64,000 nucleotides of DNA from Dromaius novaehollandiae (taxonomy: Eukaryota > Chordata > Aves > Casuariiformes > Dromaiidae): positions 25,482,001 through 25,546,000 of the forward strand of contig NC_088110.1 in the NCBI RefSeq assembly GCF_036370855.1, written 5' to 3'. Position 1 is the first letter of the stretch. Each line of letters starts with the position of its first letter. Under the pieces are notes generated by a model. It had not been told where the DNA came from. It saw nothing but the letters and a program-made list of their open reading frames with translations, and searched no databases. Made by a program: the position numbers and the translations under genes. Positions 24,414 through 35,911 of this stretch are shown here, piece after piece.

Positions 24414-27400
24414 ATGGCCGGCGTGGAGCTGTTCTCGCACCCGGCGTTCCGCACGCGCTACCGGGCCGGGCTCTGCTCGGGCGCGGCGCTGGCGCTGCTG
24501 CTCATCGGGGCGCTCACCTACGTGCCGCCGCTGCTGCTGGCCTACCGGAGCCACGGTGAGCGCTGCTCGGCCCCGCGCCCGCGCGGCGCGGCGCGGCGCT
24601 GAGGCCCTCGCGCTGTCTCTTCCCGCAGGTTTCTGGCTGAGGCAGAGCGCGTACCTGGAGCAGCCCACCGTGCGGTTCCGCTACGAGGTGCTCTTCGTAG
24701 CCACCACCGGGCCCGGGCCGGGCAGCTTCGTGGCGTGGAGCACCTTCCCGGCGTTCAACCGGCTCCAGGAGGAGCGGCTGCGCGTCCCGCTCCTGTCGGT
24801 AGGCCTGGCCTGGCCTGGCCGGGGCGGGCGCGGGAGCGGGAGCGGCGGCGGGGAGCGGCGGGCCGGGGCGGGCGGCAGGAGGCGGCTGCTGCTCTGCGCA
24901 GAGCTTCGTGCCTCGCGGCACCTGGACTCGGGCAGGTGACTTCTGTTCAGCACAGTGGCCCTGGTGTTCTGGGGGCTGGCACGAACACGTCCGGTTATTT
25001 TCCCTGAATGTGTCTGTTCTAATACCTATATGGCATGCCGTGCTCTGGCTGTTGCAAGTTCGGCTATTAGCCTGTGGTTTTGAAAGACCATATGTGGCTA
25101 GATTCTACCTTACAACTCCTCATCCTTCTGGGATTCAACACGGGCAGCTTATCTGTCTGTGATGCCTCTGTTACATGTGCAGAAGGCTGACGTTCTGGGC
25201 CTTCTGTTGCTGAGTGGCACAGAAGTGTAGCAAGCCTTCACTCATAAGCAGGAATTGCACAAAGCAACAGCCACACAGATGCCATCGAAAGGCAGCTGGT
25301 AATGGTGCTGTGTTGTGCGGCCTAAAGGCAAGGGACGGAATCATGACCCTCAGTCACATGTTGCTAGAGGATGTGGCACAACATTCAGCACTGAGGCATA
25401 CTTTGTGGCATGCAAAGGACGTGGTCAGAATGGCACAGGGCAGAAGAGTCTTTGAAGAATCTGACAAGTTTTCCCTCTCTGGGGAGCGCATCAAACATTG
25501 CATAACCAACTTAATAATGCAGATCTCTTGCTTGTCTCAAGTGCCTTGTCTTTAAAGTCAAGCAAGCAGCTTTTCATTGGTTTCCTAACTATGCAGCTTA
25601 TTTGTTTTAAGGTTCTTTAGTATATGCGTGTCGCAGTTGTGGAAATCTATGTTTAAAAATGCAATACTCAGTTTTGTTTTTCTTTTTAAAGGTAAGAGCT
25701 TCTGTTAAAACTCCTATTGCTTCTTTTAGACTAGAGAAGAAGACAAAAATCAAGATGGTAAAATGGATCATTTATATTTTAAATTGGAGCTTCCGCTACA
25801 ATCTACAGAACATGTAGTTGGTGTTCAGCTGATTCTGGTCTTTTCCTATCAGCTTCATGTGAGCATTTTTTGTTTTATTTGTTGTGACACGTGAGCCCAG
25901 TGTAATATTCCAGTAGCAGTTGTGCAAAGGATAAAAGAACTCTTACACATTTGAAATTGGTATCCAAAAGATTTAGTTTACCAGCAAATACTTATTTTCT
26001 TCTATATTGTCCAATAATAAAGCAGTTTAGGTCATTCCTAGTTTAGTTCTGTTTTATGTTTTGATATGCTCCATTAGATTTTTGTTTTGTTTTTTAAGCT
26101 GTGTGCTCTCCTGGGCTGTAGTGCAGCATAGATGTACAGCTAGACAGAGATGTACAACAGTATCTGGGTGGGATGGCATCAGAACATATCCAAGAATACT
26201 GCAGCAGGCAGAAGGGTGTGCATTTTTTTGAATACCGCTGTATACTTGCCATAAACAGCCAATTTTCTGAAGTGGAGGGACAAGCTACCACAGCAGGTTA
26301 GAACGCTAAGTTGTGTTCATTTAACAATTCTTGAGCTAATGGTAATCATCTACCGGGATCTTCCGTATCTCATAGATGTGAGGGGGAAGAAGGTGTTGTA
26401 GGGAGGCTGGAAGATATAGTTCTTGTCCAGCAGGGAGGCTGGAGGATGCAATGGCAGCAGAAGAATTGTATCTCTCTCGAGTGGCAATGAGAGTGTTGAA
26501 AACTTGGTTCTGTTAATGCCTAAAGCAGTGAGTGAAACACTAGTGCACAGAAACCCCATGGATGCATCTGAAAGGAACAACACAGACGAGGAGAAGTTTT
26601 GCTAGAGAGTTCAGGTTTAATTTAGCCAAGGTGCTCTAGCTGATTGTGGATGGACAAGCTTAGCAAGCATAGCTCTGAGGCTCAGAGAAAAGGCCTGACA
26701 GTCCTGACTTTATGTATGGAAGTTTTTGGTCAGTGATTAATATCATATGGAAAGTTCCAATATTCACAATGCCTTTGTTTTACAATATATATTAAAATTC
26801 TCCTTCACATTGAGGGGCCAATGAGGGCTGAGGAACTTCCTCGTTTGGCCCTTATTGCAGGGCAGGAATCTTTAGCTGGCTTTGACTGCTGAGAGTGTTT
26901 TTTTAAGTGCGTCACTCCACTAAATGTCTCTAATCATCTTGTTGGTTTTCACATGTTATGGCAAGTCCAATCTTTTGTCATTAGCCACAGATTGTTGAAC
27001 TTCGGTGAATGACCTGTGGAATTTTGTTTATAAAGTTGATTGATTAACAACTAACCTCACCTGTTTAAAATATATATATATATATTTGATGCTCCCTTCT
27101 CTAGAAAAATGTGATGATCTGAAACTTGGGAATCTATAAAATCAAATCCATGCAGAAAATCTATAGATACAAAGGGACAGAAAAGTTTCAGTTTTCCTAA
27201 ATTCCCTTCTCTCATGTTCACTGTTTCAGAGAATGTCAACATTTGTGATGCAGAGCATGGCTTTCCTTCAGTTTTTTTCTCCTCTGCCAGGGTCTCACCT
27301 CTATGTGAATGGAGACCTGAAACTGAAACAGAGGCAATTGCTTAACCATTGTGGACTGGATACCAGATACAATGTGAGAAAACCTTTTTTTTTCTTCCCT

Positions 27401-29036
27401 GTCTAATTCCCCCTCTCTCTTTTTGTAGCACCATAGATGACACCCTAATTACTTATACCCAGAGCACAGAGCGGACTTTAGAACTTCTGAAATGGTGCCT
27501 CATTAGAAGAGATTCTTCTGTTGAGATGTTCAGTCTGATGTTTACATGTATGTCTTTAAAAGCATGATTACTCTGTGTAACAAGCTCAGTAGCATTGCTT
27601 TTTTGACAAGCAGACAAATAATGCAGGTATCTCCCTGTGGTAACAGGTGTCTGTGATCAATGGCACAAGTCCTTTTGCAAGTGACTATGATCTAACAAAC
27701 ATCATTGCAGCATATCAAGATAGAAACGGTAAGCCTGAATGTGTAGCTGCTAATTGCAGGACAGCAGTAGTCAGCATATTAGCAGCTGTGTTGTGAGGAT
27801 TTGAGTTCTGTATTAAGACTGAAAAGCCTCTTAACCTGGAAATTTTCTTTATTCATTTTAGTAACAACAGTCTTGTCAGATCCCAACCCTGTTTGGATGA
27901 TTGGAAGAGCAGCAGATACACCATTTATCATAAATGCCACTATCCACTACCCAGTGGAAATTATTTTATATCCTTTGTAAACTGTGACATAACTGGATAG
28001 CATTATGCAGTCTTTAAAATACATGCCAAATGACAACACTACCCTTTCTTCTAAACTTGTTACTAAACTCTTCCTTTATTAGCTAAGCACACACTATAGT
28101 TTCAGAGTTGTCCGAGTACCTGTTTGTCCCTCTGTGTTGCGCACACTTGCATGTCTGTCCCTCTGTGTGCACCCTCTGGATGGTTCTGCTTGAACAGCCA
28201 CTTATTGCCTCTCTCTAGTGGGAGCATGTGTTGCTTTTCAGCCTTGCTAAACTGGCCTTTAAGTCAATTTATTAGTAATTCAGAGTAAAATCCTCAGTAA
28301 GTCTTGCTTTGGTTTAGCACCTGCATGTGCACCTGTCATGGATGCCACTGACAAAGCACAATATTACATCTTCTGACCTAAAACAAGTTATTCAAAATTT
28401 GTATGTGAGGTAAGCTTACCAGATATTACTCCCTGCAGTGGCCCTGGCAGATCTGTTACCTGTGCAGAAAGCTGAGATTTTTACTCCAACATAATTCCTT
28501 GTTCATTACATTCTTTACTCAGTTTCTCAAACAAGAACAAGCCCACATTTAGAAGAAACTGTATAGAGCACATCTCTCATCAGGTTTACTTACCTGTTGT
28601 CTTTCTGGTGAGCCAGGGACAAAAATAGACATTTTCCACAGAATTGGTTCAAGTGTCTTCTTGAACAGACATTTTGCTGCAGCTTCTGTGGCGTGGCTCT
28701 TTAAGGTTTCCATGCCTCAAAGTCTTTTTCAGTTGTCACACAAACTGATGTCTAACCAATTTTGTGCCGTTTTGCCTCAGAGTTCTTTTGCTTAGTTAGT
28801 GTGTAGTAGTATCAGAAGCTTCTCAGTGCTCCTTGACTTTCTTTAAATATCAGCCAGGATTTTGGGAAATGATTAAATTTGCCTGGATCCAGTATGTCAG
28901 CATCCTACTTATCTTTCTTTGGGTGTTTGGTAGGATTAAAATATTTGTGTTCCAGAATCAGGTGTTGACTACAACTCCGATATCACCAGTTCTGCCAGTG
29001 TCTCCAGTACTGACCTACAAACAGCACCAGTCCTGA
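24414..29036 (+). CDS. TMEM231: TMEM231, ciliary transition-zone membrane protein
   Basis: Coding exons join(24414..24555,24629..24798,25730..25858,27230..27373,27647..27728,27862..27967,28847..29036): 963 nt, 320 residues (human about 316). It is a component of the MKS/B9 complex that gates membrane proteins at the ciliary transition zone; human mutations cause Joubert and Meckel syndromes. The start [12 protein letters not shown] fits the family, although the frame is open further upstream through the GC-rich promoter. A first membrane segment lies at about 19-43 ([18 protein letters not shown]) and a second near the C terminus ([12 protein letters not shown]), with a long lumenal domain between them containing [30 protein letters not shown] and a glycosylation sequon NGTSPF. 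Introns 1-5 are GT-AG in matching phase; intron 6 is U12-type. The C-terminal tail is proline-rich and diverges from human. Confidence 0.96.
24799..27229 (+). other. TMEM231 introns 2 and 3
   Basis: Two introns separated by the short exon 25730-25858. A moderately open stretch at 25214-25555 (113 codons) has no recognisable domain. A (TA)n run lies near 27070-27085. Otherwise AT-rich and unremarkable. Confidence 0.8.
27968..28846 (+). other. U12-type (minor spliceosome) intron 6 of TMEM231
   Basis: The intron opens with ATATCCTTT (27968-27976), the U12 AT-class donor, and has TCCTTGAC (28830-28837), close to the U12 branch consensus TTCCTTRAC. No GT-AG pair near the homologous position keeps the frame. 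Splicing from 27967 to 28847 gives codon TT/A and the protein [11 protein letters not shown], aligning with human [11 protein letters not shown]. The implied intron end is AA, 10 nt after the branch adenosine. An AC end at 28837 would also keep the frame, adding three residues, but would leave no good branch point. Confidence 0.75.
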
Positions 29037-29428
29037 GGAAATGCTTGAAAAAAATTTAAAGAAATGCAGTACAAAAATACATACATGCTTTTATTCTCTG
29101 TACACTTCTTACTACTTAAGATAAGAACATTGTAAGTATGTTCTGCGTATGTTTGGTTCTTGCTTTGACAGTAATTCTACCCCCCCCCCTTTTTTTCCTT
29201 ATACGTATTCATTCATATATAGCTATGGGAACACTGCTTTGGGACTGACATTTTTAATATTTCAGACAGTTGAAGAACAACTGGTTACTTTTTGTAATAG
29301 GATTGTGTTTCAAAAACTTGTAGAAATCAATCAGACCTTGCTTTTGAATGATCTTATTCTAGCTAAACCACGAAGACTGAAAATGATATGGTAACAGTAG
29401 GAATATAAAGTATTTTTGCTGTCTTGTA

Positions 29429-29434
29429 AATAAA
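29429..29434 (+). terminator. TMEM231 poly(A) signal
   Basis: AATAAA about 390 nt after the stop codon, followed about 25 nt later by a GT-rich stretch (TTCTGTTGCCTGTTTGTATG), a standard arrangement. Confidence 0.65.
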
Positions 29435-29449
29435 TTAACTGCTGAGTTT

Positions 29450-31849
29450 AGAAAATAGAGTTCTGTTGCCTGTTTGTATGTGCATTCATTTGCACTGTGA
29501 AAGGAAAGAAGCCAGTGAGACAAGGTGTGTGTGTGTGTGGGGGGGGGGAATTTAAGGATGAGATGGGGTTAGAGCTACACTTCCCTAAGTAGTGGCTGTA
29601 CATGCTTACCAATTTAGTTATTAAATTGGATAATGGATAAGGTCAAGGTTGATGTGACAAACTTGGTTGTGGGTGATAGTATCTGATAAATTTGTGCAGT
29701 CACTTGATATTGTTATTGTAGCACTAGACCATAATTGTGGATCCAGAATAATAAAACAGAGAAGCTTAGTGTTTGACTAAAGAAAACTAACAAAAAAACT
29801 ACTAGTGAAACTGTAGCATTTCAAAGCAAATGAAAAATTACTTTCGTAACTTACATGACTCACAGTTCAGATTGAGCAGATCAAAATTAAATCAATTATA
29901 ATCACCTAGTGAGCAATGAAAGACCACAGCCTTCATTCCTGAGGAAAAACCAATTAGTTAATCTTATTTTCTCTTTCGGGGCTTATCCTTCACACTTAAA
30001 AGAAAGAGCAACAAAATTTAAGTAAGTTTTCAGTTTTGTATTTAAGAGTTAATCCTAGCAAAGAGTGTCAGGGAGGGAGGAAGTCTAAAGCAGTTCTAGG
30101 TGACAGTTAATAAAAATGTTTAGTGTCTCTGGCTTTCTTGAACTCTTAAGACATGGCTCAGCTATTAAATGTGGAAGAGCAACTTGAACAGCAGAACTCC
30201 ATCTTCTGGACTTGGCCCTGTGGAATTGAACATCCTAGTGGTTTGAAGACCTGGCTGCTCTCTTCCTCCCCCCTTCTCAAAACAAGCAGCTTGCTTTGAA
30301 CTTCTGTTTCAACTTATTTCAAACTTTGCAATCTTGCAGCTTGCATTTCTTCTAGCCACTATGTGCTGGATGGACTCTAACCTATTCTTCAGTGTAAATG
30401 AAAGAATAACGTGGGGAGTGATGTGTTGGCTATTCAACATGCTTCTGTGCTTGTGAAACTTACGTACTTGCATGTGAGTTGTGAATTATTTTAAGGAGCA
30501 TTCACAAAATATAGTTTCTTCGTGCAAAGCCTCCAGTTTGCGTGGCTTTTTTTTTTTTTTTGAAGTCTGTCCCTGACAGCTTAGAGCTACTGATAACAGA
30601 CTTTGTATCAGACTGCACAGCGTCTAAGCAACTGTCTCCTGCTTTTTAGTGTTTCTAGGCACTACTTTGGGTAAATGAAGGAGCCTGTGAGCTTGGTTCT
30701 GCAATATCTTAAGCTGATGTACACTAGGTCTGCTATAGCCCCAGCTCTCTTCTCCCTTGCAGTGCTGTTAGTGCTTGTGTGACTGCGTGGGTTAATTCAG
30801 GGAGCTTGCTTATTATGATGAAGATTTACTCTACCAAATATAGTCACTTTTAAGTTTTTAAGCATGACCTAAAGCAATCTCTCAGTTTACTTCTTTTGAA
30901 AGAAGAGCATTTCACTACTGGGACTAATAAGTGAATGTGGTATAAAAGGAGCAGTAAAGGAACGTGTGACAATAGGAAGGGAAAAAATGGAATACCTTTG
31001 CTAACTTTCTGGATCACTTTTATACTGAACATCATTCTCATGACATGTCAATTAAATGGTATTTGAATCGGTAAAATTTATAGGCTGTGGAAATCTTCTC
31101 AAGGATTTATGAATAGGTAAATGATATGAAATAATAGGAAGGGTCAGTTTTCACAATAGAAGGAGGAGACTGAGATGTCTGGATTGGATCTGTAACTGTA
31201 CTAATCCAAATTATCTGAAACGGGTGGTGTGAATAATGAGGTGATAATGCTCAGACAGAAGAATATGAAAGTGACTGCACATGCTTGGAGAGGCATTTTA
31301 CTACTTTAAGTAGCCAGGTAATAAAAATGGCAGATGAAGTGTAATGTCTGTAGCGGGAAGTTGAAGTACAAGAAAAATATACCTGGCTGTGAATTTACTA
31401 CAGCTAGCATTGAAGTACCTTTAAGAAGCAGGAGTTGTCTTGGAAGGCTCTTTGTGATACACCTAAGTTCCTTTAGCTTGCTAAACAACAGTAAATGAAA
31501 AGATCCATAAAAATGCAATTGCAATTCAACGCTGTGTTACTAGTAGATCTGCTGTGTGCTGGTATCCCAGAGAGTAAGCTAGCTGCTGTTGACTGAGGAA
31601 GGACACAGAGGAATGTCAAGAATAATAAAACTTCTGGAATTGTTTCCATAAGAGAAAAAGTAAGTAGTGGCTTAAGTCAAAAGTCCCCTACCTGAATAAA
31701 ACGGGGAGCAAAAATGCTTGGAATGCTAAGAGTCTGCCTCAGAAATTGTTCAAGTGCTGGTATCAAAAGTCGGGGGGCTGCTAGTTTGAAAAGAGAAACT
31801 TCATGCTGCCTCTGTTTCTTAAGTAGCCAAACAACGTGTTTGTGGCCCT
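29450..31849. other. Intergenic region TMEM231 - CpG island
   Basis: AT-rich sequence with a short GT/G run near 29527-29550 and a T run near 30549. I see no exon, RNA gene or clear transposon. Confidence 0.6.
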
Positions 31850-32570
31850 GTGGCCCCTTCATCGTCCTGACCGGTTTGTGTTAGGCCTCGTGGGCGGCCG
31901 GGACGGTGCCGCCCCTGGTCCCCGTGGGATCTGCGGGGGCCTGGGGCAATACTGCGGGCGGGGGGGGCGTGGAGCGGCCCGGGCTGCGGGAACGGAGCGG
32001 GCTGGGACGGCGCCCCGGCCGCTGCGGCGGGCCAGCTCCGGGGAGGCTCCCGGGACCTGCCCCGGCGCCGCCGGGCTCGCAGGGGCTGTGCGGGCTGCTG
32101 GCGGGCACCGCCGGCCGGCGCGGGGCGGGGCGGGGCGGGGCGGGGCGGGGCGGGCGGCCCCCGGCGGGCGGCTCCTCTGCCCGGGGATGCTCCGGGGGCG
32201 CGGGGCGGATCGCATCGGCGCTTTCCTGGGCTCCTCCCGCTGCCCCGGCGCCTCGGCCACGTCTGAAAGCGGCTCATTGTCTCCGCGGCAACTCGGAGCC
32301 GCGGCAGCGCCGGGAGCGCGGCGGCGCGGCAGGAAGGTACGGCCGGGGCGGGCCGGGGCGGGCCGTGCAAAGAGGGACCTTTATCTCGCTGTTTAGATCC
32401 GGCGCTCGTTATCGCTCGCACCGCCCTGCAGGGCATGCCTCTAATCCCTCCGCGTGCCGGTCAGCTGGCGGTACCGGCCGGCACGGTGGGCCCGGGTTCC
32501 AGCTGGTCCCGCTCCCGAGCCGGCCTTTCCTTGAGCTGCGGTCAGTTGTTGGTAAAGGTAAATCTGTTGA
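31850..32570 (+). promoter_or_regulatory. Orphan CpG island, probable CHST5/6 promoter and first exon
   Basis: A sharp GC/CpG-rich block with no coding exon. On the plus strand CAGGAAG/GTACGG at 32336/32337 could be the donor of an untranslated first exon; a second donor-like GTAAAG lies near 32550. The next coding sequence on this strand is CHST5/6, 7.2 kb away, which needs a 5' UTR exon because its ATG sits just after a splice acceptor. An unrelated noncoding RNA is the alternative. The long open frames on both strands here are a GC-composition effect. Confidence 0.55.
32120..32155 (+). repeat. (GGGGC)n repeat in CpG island
   Basis: About seven GGGGC pentamers in tandem, with G-quadruplex potential on the plus strand. 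Confidence 0.85.
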
Positions 32571-35067
32571 AAAATGAGCTTTTTTTTTTCTTTCTTCCCC
32601 CCCCTCCCCCCTCTAGAGAATATGGCTGAATCGGGTAAAGGTGCTTTGGTTTGCTGGAATTAAACTGCAAAGTCAGGTACTGTAGAGAGAGTATTTCCTG
32701 GTATTCCGGGAAATGCCTTCCCGGGGAGAATGAGCTCCACTGTGCCCATTATTTTTTTCTAGGTGAACGTGACATATACGAATTTATCATCAATTCTTAG
32801 CTGTAACGTTTGCTTCAGTGGGGGCACTGTGCAGCACTCCTCAGCACGTACATGCTCAGCCTGTTTGAATTTTAAGAAACTATCACACCAGTGCAGGCAG
32901 TTTCTGAAAGAAATCAATAACATTCAGTCACTGTGAGTGTCTCTGTCATCTCATTTTCACCATCCTTAAAAATAGTTGAAATTCTCTATAGAAATTGCAA
33001 CTGAGCATACCTCATCTGTTGTACATCAGTATTTCTAGTAGCTGAAAACATTTTGTGATCCTTTCAGCTGCACTGCATGGAGAAATCGGTATTGTAGAGC
33101 TATGCCTTGATGTTGCCTTTTGCTGAAGTTGGACAAATTTGACTCTTGTAATTCTGAACTGTTTTGGCTAAAAATATACAAAGAAAAAACTCAAAGCCCT
33201 AAATCTTTTGTGTATAACTTTTGTGATCATATCATGAAATCTATAGTACCTTTCATTGTATCATAAAATAATTAAGCTTGAGTGCAGGCACTTCAACTGG
33301 AAGTGACTCCTCTAATCTCATTTTCCACTAAATTGTAAAAAGGAGGATGTTTTCAAAAGCCAAATCGACACCATCAGCTGAAATGATGATATAATGTAAG
33401 AATTCAAAATACTGGATTGTAGTACCGTTTACAGCACTTTTATTACTTCCATTGCCATTTCCCTCTCGGATTAAAAATAATTAGGTGGGCAATTCTTTCA
33501 ACTATGTAGCAGTGAACGACTATTGGAAATACCTTTAACTCTCTTTGAAGCATCAATAGTTGCAGCATGTACCTTCTAAACTAGTTGTGGATGAACTCTG
33601 GAAAACAACATTTTGTCAGCCAGGTGATTTCTAGTAAGAATTATTGGTAATATTATTGTGCATTGTTTCTTGGACCTGCTGTGTCACTACTGCATTTTCA
33701 CATAGAAGCCATTCCAGCGGTGTTTTTATTTTACTTTTTTTTTTTTTAAATAAGTTCCATTGGTGAGATGTCTTATGTCTGGTCTGTCATGAGCAAACTT
33801 CTCTGTAAGGTACGTCAGACCTTCTGATGATCCTTGCTCTTTTTATCAAGACATGTACAAACATTTTCCTATTAATTCTAGACAATACATGATGCCATCA
33901 ACTTTTTCACAGTCAGTATTGAGGTGCACCTTGGCCAGTTATAAGTACATAAATAATGCTTACATTCAACTCTAATGCTTGCTCTGATAGCATTTAGCAT
34001 GTGACAAGCATATGGGAGAAAATCATTTCCAGCTATCGAAAGGCTGAGCATATAATACTAGGTATTCACTTTTCAGTAGAATAGACACATCCTGAAACAT
34101 TTTCAAATTTGTATTTTTGCATGTTGCGGCAGTTGAAGTAATTTCTGCATAAGCTATAAAGAGATTTGGGATTTTTGGCTTTAAAGGTGCTGCATAAATA
34201 TAAAAAACTGTTTTAAATAAAAGTATGCTGGAATTTTTCTCAGATGCAAAATGGCTAGAGAAACTTTGTCGAAGACATTTAAGATTCAGTTGCTCAGAAG
34301 TTCTTCGGGGGGGGGGAGCAGGTACCTGTAATTCTTCTCTCAGTTTTCAGCTCTTTGCTTCATTCCAGCCAGATTTTTCAGTCTTCGAGCAACAGACCCA
34401 AACCTGTTTGTTCTGAGGGAGTCTTTCATCTCCATCTTTGTCCTGACCTCGAAGAGAGTCCATGTTTCTTTCCAGCTCTAATGTGAGGCACTCCCTTTCT
34501 GCAGTCTTTTTAGTATCCTGGAAAAAATGAGCAGCATACAAGCAGGATCCCTTTCTCTTTCTTTCTCCCCCCCCCCCTTTTTTTCCCTCAAACTTTACAG
34601 TTAATTTTTGTTAATTGACTAGATCTCTTCAAGTTGAATTCTGTACTGAAAAGGTTACTACGCTGCTCAGTGCTGAACTGCAAAGATACAATTGCTTGAT
34701 TCCATCATTCCTTGTCTTATGCAACAAATACATAGAAGTCCCTAAAATTAAGAGCTAAATGCTCATCCTGTGCACAAGTTATTTCCTCTCTCCTCCATTT
34801 TTTTCTGCCATCCTGGATCTGAAAACTGTTCTCTTTAGATAGCGAGTTTTCTGGGATTGGTACTGCTGCTCACTGTGTATCGGTACAGTGCTTAGTATCT
34901 TACTGGTTAAAAGTATGTACCTTGCTGTACTGTGTCCAGTCTTTCGGGAAGCAGTAGCAGCTATTAGTGTCCCTGCAGCTCAGCTTGCCATCAGAGCAGG
35001 TTTAAATGATGAAGAAAATCATCACTTTGCCGTTTACTTTGTATAATTAGTTTTGTTTGCACAATAC

Positions 35068-35140
35068 GTAAGAATAGTCATTCTGGGGCAGACTCAGGGT
35101 TCATCTAGTCCAGGATCTTGTTTCCAGTATTAGCCCTAAG
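35068..35140 (+). repeat. Ancient amniote interspersed repeat fragment (LINE 3' end type)
   Basis: GTAAGAATAGTCATTCTGGG, then GGTTCATCTAGTCCAGGATC and TTGTTTCC, matches a repeat phrase common in reptile and bird genomes ('..gccatactgggtcagac..catctagcccagtatcctg..'). I recognise the phrase but am not certain of the family name. Confidence 0.5.
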
Positions 35141-35460
35141 CAGACAAACTCGGTGACAGAGCTTGACTCAGGATTGTCACCTAAAACATACACGCAGAGG
35201 CTTTTCAGAATGCATTCTCAACATTTGCATCAGGTTCTGAAGAAATCATTCTGCCCCAAGAATTAATTAAAGACTTAAACATTCTGCTGTTTGCCAGAGC
35301 TCTACCAAAGAAATGCCATCACAAAAAAAGTAGTAACACTGCTTCAGCTATTCAACTCATTTATACTTAGGAATATCATTTTGTATGTATTGTCAATATT
35401 GTATGTATGTCAATATGTATTGTGATCCCACCAAGTGTGATGATACTTTAAACTTCTCAG

Positions 35461-35911
35461 TTGAGAGAAGTGCAAGGTTTTGAAGTGCTTCGCGAGACAA
35501 CTGGACATCCCTCTCGGTCTGTCTTTCTGCCTCTTCTAGCGCCCTCACCACTTCTCTGGCCCCGTGGGTCAGCGAGGAGCTGTTTCCTAGAGCCATCGGT
35601 CACTGAGATGGCAGCTGAAGTGGCTGTAATGCTTGAACGTCCGGTGCTTCTCCCCCTGCCCCGCAGATCTGCGTGCCACATGCCTGCTGTAGTCCCTCGG
35701 GTCGTGCAGCCGCAGGGAAGCGCTGCTGGCAAGCAAGGCAGGGAGAAAGGCAATCAGGAGGCAGGAGCAGCCCCCTTCACCCTGCTGAGGGGGGCTGACG
35801 GGCAGGGAGCGCAGCTGAGCTCTGGGCAGGGTGCAGAGCGCCGGCAGAATGAGAGGCGAAGCAATGCAGAGCAAGTTGCAGGCTACTGTTTCATCTAGTA
35901 ACTTTAATAAA
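35461..35911 (+). other. GC-raised open segment followed at once by AATAAA; possible noncoding or alternative 3' exon
   Basis: A 145-codon frame that ends TAG just before TAACTTTAATAAAG; the AATAAA is at 35906-35911. No protein domain is recognised. The local GC rise plus the poly(A) signal could mark an alternative terminal exon or a retrocopy, but no homology is seen. Confidence 0.2.

Larger units (their letters stand above)
23580..24930. promoter_or_regulatory. CpG island covering the GABARAPL2/TMEM231 divergent promoter
   Basis: An abrupt GC- and CpG-rich block covering GABARAPL2 exon 1, the intergenic space, and TMEM231 exons 1-2. The start codons are 523 bp apart on opposite strands, the layout of a shared housekeeping promoter. 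No TATA box is evident. Confidence 0.85.

Noticed and set aside
23660-24939. Large overlapping frames on both strands of the divergent promoter
   Set aside because: CpG-island composition. Only the GABARAPL2 exon 1 and TMEM231 exon 1-2 segments match known proteins.
31819-32577. 130-220 codon frames in the orphan CpG island
   Set aside because: No domain, open on both strands, and explained by high GC.
33260-33400. Possible CR1 3' end (TATCATAAAATAATTAAGC)
   Set aside because: Only one short phrase resembles CR1, too weak to call.
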